A stretch of 64,000 bases of DNA from Isoetes taiwanensis (taxonomy: Eukaryota; Streptophyta; Lycopodiopsida; Isoetales; Isoetaceae), in the NCBI GenBank assembly GCA_021234155.1, contig JAJEKV010000038.1, positions 4,030,847-4,094,846 of the forward strand, in the 5' to 3' direction. Under the pieces are notes generated by a model. The model worked only from the letters and a program-made list of their open reading frames with translations, ran no database searches and was not told where the DNA came from. Below, in pieces: positions 1 to 11,704 of this stretch. Made by a program: the position numbers and the translations under genes. Within the stretch, counting starts at the first letter, position 1; every line of letters starts with the position of its first letter.

Positions 1-829
1 GTTAGAACGATAAGTGATGCTGAACCAGTAAAAGAAGAACAGATCAGTACAAAATTTAAATGCTTCTTACATACATTGGAAAATGATATGTGTGACTATA
101 AATTTATGAGGACTGTTATTGTCATCTGCCGCTTTTGTTATGAAATCTCATCAGAACAGTTTTAGAGTATTTACTGTTTTGCATCTAAAAGGTATTTGGT
201 GATTTGTGCTTTTCAGCAGATCTTAATGAGAATAGTGAGTTGAAAAAAGAAATGGTACATTGCCCTCGTTAACCTGGCCCATATAACAATAATAATGATA
301 GCTTCAAGGCATGGCTTTTGCCCATTAAGAATAAAGTCACTGATTTTGGAGCTTCATTGAGTTGGTACTAGATAGGTCCCAGCCATAGGCAGCATTTCAA
401 ATTTAATAAAGTTGCTCCGTTCCACATGCAACTTTCAAAGCTTCAGCAAATATTGATTTGTGTTATCTTGTGCTATAAGCTAGTACTATCTTGCTTCATC
501 TTAACATAATTTTCTTCTTTTAACTTGCTGCATCCTAATAGACCTTTTATTGAATATAAATCAACTTGTTAGTAAATGTTTCACCAATGAAAGGTAGGTT
601 AGTCATGGTTAGATTTTACACTAGTCTGTGGGGTGCAATTTTGGTGCAAATTCCTATCTTCACTTGTTTGGAAGTTGCACGATGGGCCCAACATAGCTAG
701 TAGGATGATACTATGTTTAGGGGGTGGTAGCCATTTTGGGTTGCATAGTTATGGTTGAAGGCGACATATATGATGATGTAAGGGGAGTTTCAAATGTAAT
801 TAAAAAATGTTTGAGTCTACTTTTGGCAA
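1..829. other. AT-rich non-coding stretch, nothing recognised
   Basis: No open frame of useful length, no repeat structure and no transposon end was recognised here. The sequence is ordinary AT-rich plant intergenic DNA leading into the LINE remnant that begins near 830. Confidence 0.5.
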
Positions 830-2285
830 CGATTCAACGTTGTATTGAGGAGGGAGTACCACACCTCTAGGAGGGGCAGCTTCAAGAGGTGGCCATTGCC
901 CAACAAGCTCTGGCCCAACCAATGGATGTTCATGAGCTTCCCAAGGAGGATGTTGCATGCCGCATGGATGCCTTGGGTAATAAGAAGGGGAATGCCAAGC
1001 CTCAACAAGTGCAGCACCAGGCTTTGCTTCCAAGAAGTGATGGAGAAACCTCGTTGAGGGTATAAACATACAAGGATATGGTAAGTCAGAAGGTATTTGG
1101 CCAGGGTAGAGCCAGCTCCAGTAATGTGTCTCCGCAACGACCTCTTGATGTAGTCAGTCCAAATAATGATTATGCCTCTCCTCAAGGGAGGCCTGAGGAA
1201 GGCACCAACCAAGATGAGGAATGAAGGGGAAAGGAATCCCCTTTGCCACAAGATGACACCTTGAATCAACTTGGTGAATATAATCAAATGGGAGACTGGA
1301 GAGATTCCTCAAGTGGGTGAGGGGGTAAACAAGGCTAAAGGAAAGATGCCGATTGAGCGGGTTTCGCTGTGTATACCAGAGTGGCAAACAGTATAGAGTG
1401 GCAGACAGTATTAGAGAGCTTGGCAAGGTGGCCTTGATTGAAAGTGAGATCTGGGGAAACATCGACCTAATTGATGAAGGAGAACTCTTGAAAGTTTGTG
1501 CGGAGTTGAAGGCTTCCCCAGAGTCAAATGGCTTGACCCACCCTTCTTATTAATGTAAACATGGAAAAAGGGATAGACACGCACTTCCGTAGGCAGTGTG
1601 CTTGTTTGCATGGAATTCTTTGTGCAGAGATGGAAACCGGGCTTTAAAGGTAGGCGTCCAAATATTATACGATTTCTTGTGTGGACCTCCCTTGCAAGCC
1701 TCAGTGTAGAGTATTGGAATGTTGCAACTCTGAAGGCCATTTGCTCGCAGGTTGGAGAATTTGTTGGAGTCGAATTCAAATCCGACACCTTGGGCAGGGT
1801 TTGCCTCATAGTAGACCCTCTATGACCAATACCTATAGGGGTGGCATTTATGGGATTTGATAGGAAGGACGAATGGTACGATATGAGAACCAGAGGTTCC
1901 ATTATGGTCCTTGCTGTAGGGAGGTTGTCAGGGATGCCAATGAGGATCATAAAACTGAAGATGGTTGGCAACTGGCTATGCCTAGGCAGGGTGGCCAAAG
2001 AGGCGGGCGAGGTACAAGAGGTGGGCAACAAGCTGCATCTCCTATGGCCTGCCAATGAGGAGACTGGGATTGACAATAAGGAAAGCGATCCTAATGATCC
2101 CTCCCCTCGAAAAGGAATACGCGGCATGAAAGAGGTAATGGATGGCATGGAAAATATATCGGTAGGGGAAGGTGGCAGGGGAATTGATGGGGTTGAAGGA
2201 TAAATGGATAAGAGTACGGAAAACAATGCAGATGGGGACACCGGAGGTGGGCAACAAGCTCCAACAGTGACTATGGTACTGCATG
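830..2285 (+). pseudogene. LINE ORF1 remnant (DUF4283-type nucleic-acid-binding protein)
   Basis: This is decayed coding DNA read rightward in shifting frames. Positions 845-1050 give a glutamine-rich stretch typical of the ORF1 N-terminus. Positions 1598-1825 give a block with FKGRRPNIIRFLVW, then VEYWNVATLKAI, then GEFVGVEF, which follows the DUF4283 pattern (aromatic and VW strand, LP..YWN, lG.f..vdf) found in plant LINE and Gag-like ORF1 proteins. Just downstream, VRYENQRFHYGPCC resembles a degenerate version of the YE..P..C..C zinc knuckle that normally follows. In the family this protein packages the LINE RNA. Several frame changes and stops mean it is dead. Downstream flank 2130-2210 resembles sequences at 4.95-5.09 and 6.37-6.51 kb. 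The element is interrupted at 2286 by a CACTA insertion. Family assignment is by pattern only. Confidence 0.6.
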
Positions 2286-2396
2286 CATACTACAAAGGGA
2301 TATGTCGGCGCCCAACGGCGTCGCGGCGCCGAAAACGGCGGTCGTCGTGTCGAACATCGACGACATATCGTGGTTCAACGGCGATAACGTTAAGTT

Positions 2397-2830
2397 CGGC
2401 GTCGTTCAACGACGCGTTTCGGTACGGCGTCCGGATTGGCTGCGTGGCGTAATCTCTTGCCAAAGGCGGTAAGCGTGCGTGAAAGTCGCGGCGACGTGCA
2501 CATGGCGTCGTTGAGCGTGCGTCGATGGATCTGACGTGGCATCGAATTTGCGTGGCTTGGCGACATGCGAGTTGTGCGCCACCGTGTTACGCGCCCGCGT
2601 CGACATGGCGTCGTTGACGGCGACTAAAAAATCGGCGTGACCCGGGCCGACTTTGTGGTTTGTCGACATGCGGTTTGTACGCGTAAAAGTGTCTACCCGC
2701 GTCGACATGGCGTCGTTAAGCGGCGCCCTAGAATATCGGCGTGGGCCAGTTTCCTGCTGGTCGCGGCATCGTAGGTAAGCACGCTATTATCGGGCCGCCA
2801 ACGTAAGCAACGTCGTTTACGACGCCCTTT
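2397..2830. repeat. Left subterminal repeat array of the CACTA element
   Basis: The motif GGCGTCGTT recurs at about 2398, 2504, 2607 and 2709, roughly 100 bp apart, usually followed by nAGCGGCG or a complement of itself. The last two units share a longer core, CGTCGACATGGCGTCGTT. Subterminal repeats in CACTA elements are the binding sites for the TnpA-type protein, so these are candidate transposase-binding sites. Confidence 0.7.
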
Positions 2831-2848
2831 TTTTTTTTTTTTTTTGGG

Positions 2849-2879
<31 letters not shown>

Positions 2880-2880
2880 A
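2829..2880. repeat. T-run followed by A-run, potential hairpin
   Basis: About 19 T's, then GGG, then more than 30 A's with one T interruption near the end. The two runs are self-complementary and lie inside the CACTA element at the inner edge of its left subterminal array. A similar T-run/A-run pair lies at about 4505-4555 at the inner edge of the right array, so these tracts mark the border of the element's functional ends. Confidence 0.7.
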
Positions 2881-3049
2881 AAAATTATCGACGCGTCGCT
2901 TATCGTTTGGAATGCCAAAAATTACCCTATGGACCAAGTTACCGCGGTCGGTTTGCAAAAATGGCACACTTACGCCTCTACATTGTGCGGTATTCAACCA
3001 CCTCCTAGGCCACCGACTGAGTGTGTTGGACATAAGATAGTTTTACTTC

Positions 3050-3890
3050 TTGAGAAGGGTGGCCCGGCCTAAAACTTGATCCCTAGGGCGAGTCCATTGG
3101 CGAGATAATCACGGGAGAGGGAAAGTTGCCCCGTCCGTCCAGTGGCCTTGGGAGAGGACTTTGGGGCAAAGCTGCTTCGGGTGGTTTAGGTCCCCTTTCT
3201 GGCGTCAACACCCCCTACGTCAAGACACGCGCAAGGTCCTAGTCGAATCGACAAGGATAGAGCCAAACGAAAACCATGAGAGTTGCCGGGTTCTCGCGGG
3301 GTTTATTTTTTAAGTCGAAGTTTGGTCCCCGCTTTTGGGGCGTGGCGATCACATGCGATTGAAGCGAAGCAAGGGGAACTGCGGAATGGAGTTTGGACCT
3401 GTATCCTCCGTTGAGCGGTTAGAAGTCAAGGCAGCTTTGCGTTAGCAAGACATTAAATAAATTAGTAATTAATGCATAGTGGACTTAAATTCTGATTTTT
3501 TGTCCATTAGTTTCCTAAGTCATACCAACATATCGGGCCAACTTTCAAAAATTTTGGATAAGGTTTAGATCAAATAGTTGCATTAGGCAAGGGAACGGCT
3601 GTTGTTAGGCGTGACCGAGCCGCACACTTGCCCAAGTCAAACAAGGCCGGGACCTTGCAAGGCCTTCTCATTAGGGGAGAGTCCAGAACCCGGGGAGGCG
3701 AGCCCCAAAAAGCTTCCCCCGTGACCTTTCCTGGCAGCGCTCGGGGCGACGCTAAAGACCACACTCCGGATCCTGTTCATTTCCCAATCGTTGATCAACT
3801 GTTCAAGGAACCCCGTCGAGAAGGTCCAAAAATCCAACATCCGTCAGGAGAACATATCAACCCCGGCGTCCCAAATCCCATCTGAAGGCG
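3050..3890. other. GC-rich interior block of the CACTA element, unrecognised
   Basis: This segment is clearly more GC-rich than the spacers around it. It has short open frames on both strands (for example 3628-3885 plus) but none with a recognisable motif. It could be captured host sequence or the decayed core of a transposase gene. I cannot tell which. Confidence 0.35.
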
Positions 3891-4565
3891 TCGTTAAAAA
3901 CGAGACCCTTCTTCTTTCCAAAATTTTTCTTATTAGTTGTTTTATACTATTTCTTTTCTAATCATTGAATTTTTTGTTTTGCATGTACCTCCTAGCAAAA
4001 TGTGTTCTTGCAAAACAAGTTGGCACCTCTTTCGGGTAAGGATTTAATTTTTCAATACGCTAATAAAATGCTAATGCTTTATTTAGGTTAAATTGTTATC
4101 CAAGAAGGGGCGTCATTGAAACCACCCCTCCCCATTGATTTTCCATATTTTTTCCCTTTAAGTTGTTTATTTATACTAATATTTTACTAATCATTGAATT
4201 TATTGTTTTGCATGTACACTCCTAGCAAATCGCGTCGTTTTGTACAAAAAACAATTTTTCCTTGTGCCGGGTAAGCATTTAATTTTTCAATATGCTTAAT
4301 GTATTGATTAATGTATTTTAGCGAATTTATTGATTAATGTATTTAGCTAAAAAAATTGGGGCTTCATTTATTTTTGTATTTTTAATATATTTAAAGCGAC
4401 ATCATTTAATAGCGTTAAAATCTTATATTTCTTTATTGGTTAAATTCATTTTTATAGGCTTTTAAATTAAATGTATTAACTTCATTCATAATAAATGTAT
4501 TATTATTTTTTTCAATTTTAAAAAAAAAAAAAAAATTAAATTTTTTTTTTTTTAATACATAAATA

Positions 4566-4935
4566 ACAACGTCGTTAAGCAGCGTTGCTTTTAATGCCAA
4601 GCGTCGGCGCCGGCACCGGGACGCTGCGGTCGCCATATCGCATTGGCGTCGTTAAGCGACGTCAAACACGTGGTCGCCCCGCGTCCAACAACCTACGCCG
4701 ACGCCATCTTTGGCCGCGACGCGTGGCGACCCCACCCATATTGGCGTCGTTGAAGCGGCGTCACGTCGTCGCTTCTAAAGGCGGCAGTGACGTTGCGGCA
4801 ACGTATAAGCGGCCAGCGTCGTAAATAAAGCGGCGTCGCGAGGCGATAAGTATAGCCGCGCGTTCATCGACTTTATGCCGTTCATCGACGTTCAAGCGGC
4901 GCCCGGGCGCCGCATTAGACGCCGTAACGGGGGCA
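4566..4935. repeat. Right subterminal repeat array of the CACTA element
   Basis: Copies of the CGTCGTTnAGCG motif lie near 4568, 4646 and 4742, with further GCGGCG-type inverted fragments up to 4910. The array mirrors the left one, which supports the element limits given for the CACTA transposon. Confidence 0.65.
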
Positions 4936-4948
4936 ATTTTTTGTAGTG

Positions 4949-5094
4949 ATGGGGTTGTGAATGGCATTGACCTAGTTAATGTCCCTCATAAGGGTGAATG
5001 TTCCTATGGCCCACAAAATGAGGGGATTGGGATAGGCACTATGTCGGAAGGGGAAGGTGGCGTGCGAATTGATGGGGTTAAAGATAGATAAAGA
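4949..5094 (+). pseudogene. LINE fragment, continuation of the interrupted host sequence
   Basis: Starting directly after the CACTA end, this 140-bp segment matches 6368-6510 closely (shared TTGTGAATG.CATTGACC and TCCCTCATAAGGG, among others) and resembles 2130-2210 more distantly. It is the right half of the sequence the CACTA element jumped into. It was probably part of a LINE between ORF1 and ORF2. No complete domain is visible. Confidence 0.6.
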
Positions 5095-5150
5095 TTTTTT
5101 TGTCCAGGGAAACCCAATCGGGTTATGGGACCCAATACAAAAGAAGGGCA
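5095..5150 (-). repeat. LINE 3'-end-like repeat, copy c
   Basis: The string around TATGGGACCCAATACAAA matches the two LINE 3' ends at 36961 and 50783. In those copies the plus-strand sequence is preceded by a short tandem repeat that would be the LINE tail on the minus strand. Here only a short GATA-like tract precedes it. It is probably a third, shorter copy of the same 3' end. Confidence 0.4.
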
Positions 5151-6310
5151 TAAGCGTGAACTAGAGCGAGGGACAAAGGCCCGTCGCATGTACAAAAGAA
5201 ACAACAAAAAAAATTATGAATATAAACATACTAAGTGTAGCTCAACCAAGGGTTCAAGGGCCAAGTGTCACCGAATAGTTGCAAATACCACCTCTATAAA
5301 ACTGCCAAAAATATTTTGTCGTAACGCGTCACCTCCACGACTCTATATTAGCTCCTCGTGCCGTTTAGACACCCAGCCTTTGGCTCCTCGTCTCGAATAG
5401 ACAACAATTACCTTTGGGAAAGATCCTCTTATCTGAATAAAGTGCCCTTAGGTGGCTGCCATGTTGCGAGGATATGCAATCACCCTCGTCGGGAACTTTT
5501 GGGTTTCTGACCTTCGAGGAAAACGCATGCGAAAAATTCCAGATGAAGAAAAGCAGGGGAAAAGCGGATGAAAAGCACGGAAAGTGTTAAAACATGAAAA
5601 ACTTGCTCTTAAAGCTTTTCCTGACCCCAGAACTAAAACCACCGCCCGTATTGCATAAAATTGGACCAGAATATGGCGAGATCGATCGAGGGTCTGCGGG
5701 TTCCACCGCGGCCATAATTATGCCGCCACGACTGATGGACATTCGTCGGTAAGAAATGCTCAACTTCCTTGTTTTTCCGGCGATCCACTTGTTTCAAGCA
5801 TATTAGAACCCGGGGCCCTATCTTCATTTTTCTTATGTATCCATTTCTATCGTGGTTTCTATGTAGGTTTATGGGATGCCTCTTGCCGTCACATCCGGAA
5901 CTAGCTCATGGGTTCTACTACCGATCCCTCGTGACATCCGTAACTCTTTGTTTGTGCCATGGCATCTCAGCATCCTATGGTTAAGGTAAGTCTTCTGTCT
6001 GCACCATAAGCGTGCCCACAGATGGAGAGTAGATCTTGGTGGTTGTTGGCGCTTTGATTGCCATTTGCAGTGCAGAAAGTAAAGTAACAATTATACAAAT
6101 ACCTACTGATATCTTGAATATTCATCTTGCCCCACATATCTTGGAGGAAAGTGGCATCTGCTAGAGACAATCAATGAAATACCTCTGGCTGAAGGTCACC
6201 CAGCTGATGCCACAATTCATCCACCCCTGGCGCTGCATGAAACCGTGCTTGATGTGGGTCTGTGGAAGAGCTGATGACGAGCTGAAGCTGCTGCTTGCTG
6301 CTGCTCGCGT
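5151..6310. other. No clear gene; weak coding-like signal at 5990-6300 (minus)
   Basis: Most of this stretch shows nothing. On the minus strand, about 6300 down to 5990 reads as short coding-like pieces (TDPHQARFHAAPGVDELWHQ, then ADATFLQDMWGKMNIQD) separated by AG/GTATTT strings that resemble splice donors. The pieces are too short to assign and could be a decayed host gene fragment. Confidence 0.25.
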
Positions 6311-6510
6311 ATGCTAAAGGCAGGAGAATTAGGCGACAAGCTCCAACTTCGATTTCGGAGTAGATGCATGGGTTGTGAATGTCATTGACCCAATTAATGT
6401 CCCTCATAAGGGCGAATGTTCCTATGGCACACCGAGTAAGGGGAGATTGGGATGGAGCTATGTGGGAAGGTGGCATGCGAATTGATGGGATTGAAAAGTG
6501 GATAACGATC
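6311..6510 (+). pseudogene. LINE fragment holding the empty CACTA site
   Basis: This segment matches both flanks of the CACTA insertion in one piece: 6330-6370 corresponds to 2247-2285, and 6368-6510 corresponds to 4949-5090. The target ATG is present once, at 6368-6370. No intact domain is present. Confidence 0.65.
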
Positions 6511-6639
6511 ACGAAAAATGATGCGGTCCTGGGAACACGATGTTAAGTGGTGGGCAAGCAAATGGGGATGGAGGCATGGGATTGGCCGTGGCATAGACTC
6601 TAGACATTGTATATACAAATGTTCCATGAAAAATGAAAA

Positions 6640-7250
6640 ATGAGAAGGGATTGGGATGGGCCCCTTTATCAAGCCCCTCTTAATGATTGGTGAAGTGCTG
6701 TTGATTGGTGATTTTAATGCTAGGACAAAGGGGAAGGGATTAGAGGATAATCTTAATAGGCAGGAAGGTGATCATTTGTTGTATGAAATTCAAATAGAAA
6801 CCGGAGGTTCGAAGAGAACATCAATAGAAGCGATAGCATAAAAAAGAACCAAATGGGAAATTATTTGCTTGGATAAAGAATAACATGCAAATCACGAATG
6901 GAATTTCAAAATATCCATTCATAAGAATCACTACTACAAAAATTCTTAGAAATGGCACAATAGTGGATTATGTGCTCGCCTTTACAGGACTAATGGCGTC
7001 AAAAATTGACATTCTAGATAAATTACCAAAAATGGCAATCATGAGCGTTGTTTGTTCCATAAAAACAAGCATAAAGGTCACATCTTGATGAAAAGGTTTC
7101 ATAGAATTGAATCATGTCTTCTTGAACAAAAGATGATTACAAGAGTGATTTTAGAGATCGTCGTGGAGCCTTGTAATTGTCAAGTTGAAAAACGGTTGCC
7201 TAGATGTTGCTCAATTTTAGACATCAACTTTTGGCGAGAAAAACCTTATT
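6640..7250 (+). pseudogene. LINE ORF2 endonuclease fragment
   Basis: Positions 6686-6725 read VLLIGDFNARTKGKG, the core of the apurinic-endonuclease-like (EEP) domain of LINE ORF2, where the GDFN motif includes the catalytic Asp and Asn. About 80 codons on, GTIVDYVLAF (6950-6990) fits the later Asp-containing strand. In the family this domain nicks target DNA to prime reverse transcription. Stops and frame changes break it, and the N-terminal part of the domain is missing. It lies downstream of the ORF1-type fragments in the same orientation, so all may come from related LINE copies. Confidence 0.65.
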
Positions 7251-7439
7251 TAAAATGACCATGGATTAGGAAAATAATAGGAAAGATGCAGTTAAAACCT
7301 TATAAAAGTTGGAGAGAAGGGGCATAGAGATGCATTTTCGCAATACTAGTGGAAAGAAATCTCAATATTAGTGGAAAGGAATCTCACGGAACATTGCATG
7401 GCTGCTATGGCCCCACCAATGCAGAGCGGCTACCATATC

Positions 7440-7900
7440 CCCCTAGACGAAGATACACCATGTTAGGGACTTCAAGCTCAAAGGTAAGCTCGGAGTTGAT
7501 GGGTTCACAGTAAAATTCAATGCCAAAATCCTGCTGGTCGATGGCATCATCCAAGTAAGCAGAAAACTATAGGCAGCCTGATATAAAGGTCAAAGAAGAT
7601 GAGGAAGAAGGGGAGCACGGTCGAGGGACCAAAACAATGGTTGAGATTGAAAATAAGGCAAAGGTTTGGATCACAATCCACAAAAGAGAAGGGTAAGAAA
7701 ATTGCAGTATCAGATGGAACAGGGACATTCTGTGGTATCATCTCGGGAAGGGGGAGGGGGGGAACCCCTGATCAGCAGCTGGAATGTTAATGTCCCAGAG
7801 AGTAGACTGAGCACACATCATCCACTGAAAGAAAAAAGGATAGTGAGAACCATCGTGACAGAGGTGAGAACAAAAGGAAGGTACATGAAAAGCTAGAATA
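7440..7900 (+). pseudogene. Further LINE scraps (possible RT start and endonuclease start)
   Basis: Around 7485-7520 KLGVDGFTVKF recalls the DGFT.eF motif at the beginning of LINE reverse transcriptase. At 7768-7830 PLISSWNVNVPESR recalls the ISWNvrGl opening of the LINE endonuclease. The order is inverted relative to an intact element, so at least two copies are involved. These are short resemblances, and the assignment is tentative. Confidence 0.3.
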
Positions 7901-8760
7901 ATTCATGCAAACCACCGAAAGCTCCCAACAAACTATGACACGCCCAAACCAAGCAGGAGGCACATCTCACAAAAATAAAAAACATAGCCCAATCTCAAGA
8001 CGCGACCACGACCAATATAACGGGACCAGATGCCAACTAACAAACATGGAAAAAATCCCTACATAACAGCATACCAAGGGCAAAAAGCACAAACATGAAA
8101 TGAGCAAAACAAGAAATAACCCAAACTGCATATACAACCTACGACTCATGTCAAAACCAACCCAAAGAACCAGAAGGACTTACAAGTAGACGCTAAGATC
8201 ACGCCCAACTGTAAACTAAACAATCCACATGCCAAGAACCGACAACGAATAAACATCAACCAAAATGAAATATGGGGGGAGGGGGACCAAGCAAGATGAC
8301 GACAAAAATAATGCGGGAACAAGACCGACCCACTGCATACAAACACAAATCAACCAAGCCCCTTTAAGTTCCTATATCCCACACAAGCCTCCCAGCCCCA
8401 CACTTAAGACAAACATAATGTCCTAGAACCTAACAAACTATATAGATAGATAGATAGATAGTAGCAACATGACAACAACAAAAATGCGGGAACAAAACCG
8501 ACATACTGCATACCGACACAAATCACTAATTCTATCACAAATCACAACCCCCACAAGCCCCTAGCCCCATACCTAAGACAAAACCAAAAAACCGCCTTAG
8601 AAGCTAGCAAACCATTATAAAAGAATAGACTTTTAAGAAAAAACGAAATAAGGAATATCAGGCATTGGAAACCCCAGACAATATGGAAGAATTGTCGGGG
8701 AAGCTGTAACCCAGTAACCGCCATTGTGTAAATTTGACGGTTTTCGAAGGACATGGGAAA
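7900..8760. other. AC-rich repeat-like stretch
   Basis: The plus strand is strongly enriched in A and C. The complementary strand gives spurious hydrophobic open frames. It contains the tandem duplication at 8298-8610. Its composition resembles 20871-23640 on the same strand, so it may be the non-coding part of a related retroelement. Confidence 0.4.
8298..8612. repeat. Two ~145-bp direct repeats around a (TAGA)n tract
   Basis: Unit one (about 8298-8440) and unit two (about 8468-8612) share AATGCGGGAACAA.ACCGAC, CTGCATAC..ACACAAATCA and the CCCCA.ACCTAAGACAAA-type tail. A short (TAGA)n run at 8442-8461 separates them. Divergence is obvious, so the duplication is old. Confidence 0.65.
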
Positions 8761-10190
8761 TATTTTATGCCTTTTCGCATGATAGAAACTTCGTAAATTT
8801 CAACCTTTCATATGCCAGACAAAAATTCAAAATGACAGAATCCAAATTTTTAACAAAAAATACGTAGAAAATGCACATGATATATAAATACGTATCAAAA
8901 AAGAGTACATGAGTAAGTTTTAGAAACACAAATTGATCACTTAACAAGCGGTATTGCTTTTCTATCTTTTGCTTCATACCAAACCTTAAAACATGCTTGA
9001 CAATCTATGGACTCAAATGGTGCATCCCATAACGACACTAACATAAGCGCATCAAGTGTCTTTAGGTCCATACGAGCTCTTGTAGCACTCTTGATAGCAT
9101 TTTGGCGAAAAATCCCCTCTCACAACTAACGTGCTTCCGGAATGAGCATGCAACATTGCCATAAATTCGGAGAGTGGAAAAGCTGTTCCTAAACTATCAC
9201 CAAGTTCATCTCGACAAATAGACCAAGCCACCATGGTACCGCTTTATTCTTGTGACCATCTGTGGGTGCTATAAAGTCCCTCTCTCATATTGTTGCCCAG
9301 AACCATTACAGCTTGAGTTTCTAATTTTTTAAATATGTATGCAAATACAAATACTAAATAAAGTATTATACAAGTATTATACTAATATACCATATATAAA
9401 AATGGCAAGCAAACTTACATTTCCGACCTTCAAATGCCATATAAAAGTTTTTCTAGTCTCTTTCTTATGATGGGCATTTCCCAATTTGGTGCCCTTCATT
9501 TTCGCGGGGCAAACCAATCTAGTACAGCCGAACCAAAATAGCTAAAAGCCAGATTGTGACGGTAGATCAAATTTACAACTGGACGCTGAAGGCCGCAGAA
9601 TGAATCTCGAGTCACGGTCCTGCCAGGTAATCACGGCGGCTGTTTGTGGACCTACGCTTGGTTTATGAAACCAGGTGAGATCCTGGCAGTCCAGTGAAGC
9701 GAGGAATGTGGATAAAGGCGATGTGAAGGTGAGGAAGGTCTGCGCCCGAGGAAAACGTGAGAGAGCAAGATACAGGAACATACCAACCAATAGCCGAAGA
9801 TTCAGATGATTAAAGGAAACATCGAGTCGAGGATGGGGGGCGGTGATGGCGAGATGCCTGAGAAAAGCCAAAGACAAGCAAGATATAACTTTTCTTTGGG
9901 GTCGGATCTCCAGGAGCACCAACGATCCATGAGGAATGGGTACATCCTGAGCCCAATTCATCTAAATGACACTTGAAAACACAACACCTTAATAGAAGAA
10001 TAGCAGTAGGGAAACTGCATACATAGAGAAAATGCCGATAAGGAATGCAAGAGACAATAGAGCTTTTATAGTAGAGAATGGAAAAAAAAAATGCATGCGT
10101 CATAGAAGGCCTAAGCCATATGAGGACTGGATCCAGAAGTAGATGGTTCTCTTCTATATAAGAGAACTATAGCATATATGCTGCAAAACT
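8760..10190. other. No gene recognised
   Basis: There is a 139-codon open frame on the minus strand at 9542-9961, but it has no recognisable motif and lies in slightly GC-richer sequence. The rest is AT-rich with nothing identifiable. Confidence 0.35.
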
Positions 10191-10194
10191 CATG

Positions 10195-11110
10195 CTGAAA
10201 ACCATAGCTCTTTCTCTACCTGGATCTGCAAGACAAATTAAAGTCAAAAATAATAGTTGCAAGCTTTCTTTTGGCATTCTAAATCTATTTACATGCTTAT
10301 TTTCTGCCGAAATCCAAGAGAATTTGCCATAGCCACTGCAATCTATTACCTAACTACTTGTTTTTGTTATGTTTTGCCGTCATCACAGCCTACCAACGCC
10401 ACTTGCACTCTGCCACCATATCTGCCTCCTTACGACGCCCTTGGCTTGCCATACTCTTTCCTTGTAGGCGATAACCTCTAGCCCTACATCGAGCACCAAA
10501 TATTGGAACATTTGGCCATTGTATAAAACAACTACTTTTAGTTGTTTGGGCATGGTCGAATGATGTAATGGTCTAGATTTTGTGGTAGTAATGTTAGACC
10601 ATTTGCAAGAGGGAACTGGGAGATTAGACCTTGTGTTAAAGGCAACTAGTCAACATTGACACCATAATGTTTATGAGCGCACATTTATTTGTTTGGACAA
10701 TGGTAGTGATAAAGAAGTAATGGACCTAGATTTTATGAATGTTAGACCGGTTACAGAGGAATATATAGGTGAGGGGGCAATGAAGACAACTTGTCAACAT
10801 TGACACCATAATGTTGTGAGACTACATACTTAATTGTTCAGGCAGTGGTTAAAATTGTATGATTTTGGTGGAAGGTTAAGATTAAGCGACGGAAATAAAA
10901 GGTCAAGATGAAGTGGTGGAGATGGAAGGTGTGGATTAAGTGGTGGTAGGAGCTTTGAACGATCTAGATTAGACTTTGTATTGTATTAGTATTTTGAGAA
11001 ACAAAAGCTCTCTCTCTACGAATTGGCGGGGAATGATTCTCTTGCTTTTGAACCCAGGCAAAGCTCAAAGCGAGAGAGGGTGAGAAAACCATGTTCAAAG
11101 CCGCCTCGGC
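10195..11110. repeat. Long direct repeat, copy 1
   Basis: This segment recurs at 11705-12965. It opens with ATAGCTCTTTCTCTACC, continues through GCCATAGCCACTGCA and TTTTGCCGTCATCACAGCC, and ends with AAACAAAAGCTCT and a GAGAGGGTGAGA-like stretch. Inside it, a ~165-bp unit containing GTCAACATTGACACCATAA is itself tandemly repeated about 2.2 times (10530-10850). It does not encode a recognisable protein and may be the terminal repeat or untranslated part of an unidentified element. Confidence 0.7.
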
Positions 11111-11704
11111 GGTGTATTCCAACTTTTTTAGTATCGGAATACTTATTTTGGTGCACCAAGTTCTTGGTTCTCTTTACATCTGGTACTTCTTCTTGACTTT
11201 CTTTATGCCTTCCAAAGTTCGGTTGCCACACACACCCCCCTTATCTTTGAATTGAATCACGGGAGAATTCACCCAATAATATAAAGTAATTCACGTTGAT
11301 GGGACCTGTTCATATTTTAGGCGGGGTTTTCTTCTCCATCGGAATCTACAGTTCGTGATTTCTTTTGAAAACCACGTCGCGATTATATTAGGAAGACCCA
11401 TCTGAGGTTCATAGGTTTATGAGTAAATGGGGCGGGGTTTCTTCCCCAGAGCAATCCATGGTTACTAGAAAATTGTGGTTTTCAAATTACACGTGTTGCG
11501 GAAACAAGAATGCTCCCGAAAAGATATAATAGTGGATTTTGTTATTTTTGAGGAGCACAACAGGTGTCCCATCCAATCAATGCTCTACATACACCAGCGA
11601 TTACTCCTGTCATAGCTATTTTTTTTTTTGCGCCATGATTCTTTGTCACTTTGCCTTTTGACTCTCCGTAAAATGATGCTTGGCATATATCTTGCCAAAA
11701 ATCA
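11111..11704. other. Spacer between the two long repeats
   Basis: About 600 bp with no recognised feature. Two short related strings occur (GGCGGGGTTT near 11320 and GGGGCGGGGTTTCTTCCCC near 11430), hinting at a small local duplication. Confidence 0.4.

Larger units (their letters stand above)
2286..4948. mobile_element. Non-autonomous CACTA (En/Spm-type) DNA transposon
   Basis: The right end reads ...AATTTTTTGTAGTG at 4935-4948, the complement of a CACTACAAAA terminus. The left end at 2286 reads CATACTACAAAGGG, a CACTA end with a 2-bp insertion. Both ends are flanked by ATG (2283-2285 and 4949-4951), the 3-bp target duplication expected of CACTA elements. Both subterminal regions are GC-rich and carry repeats built on GGCGTCGTT, another hallmark. 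The host sequence is LINE-like DNA whose uninterrupted paralogue lies near 6320-6510, so the insertion is visible as a filled versus empty site. The 2.66-kb interior holds no recognisable transposase. It has AT-rich spacers and a GC-rich block at 3050-3890 of unknown origin. It must depend on an enzyme supplied elsewhere. The short open frames inside look like chance products of GC-rich DNA. Confidence 0.85.

Noticed and set aside
1411-2241. 276-codon minus-strand open frame
   Set aside because: It is antisense to the LINE ORF1 remnant, which shows family motifs on the plus strand. The minus frame has none.
4585-4967. Arg/Ala-rich open frames in GC-rich DNA
   Set aside because: They lie in the CACTA subterminal repeats and arise from GGCG/CGTC repeats.
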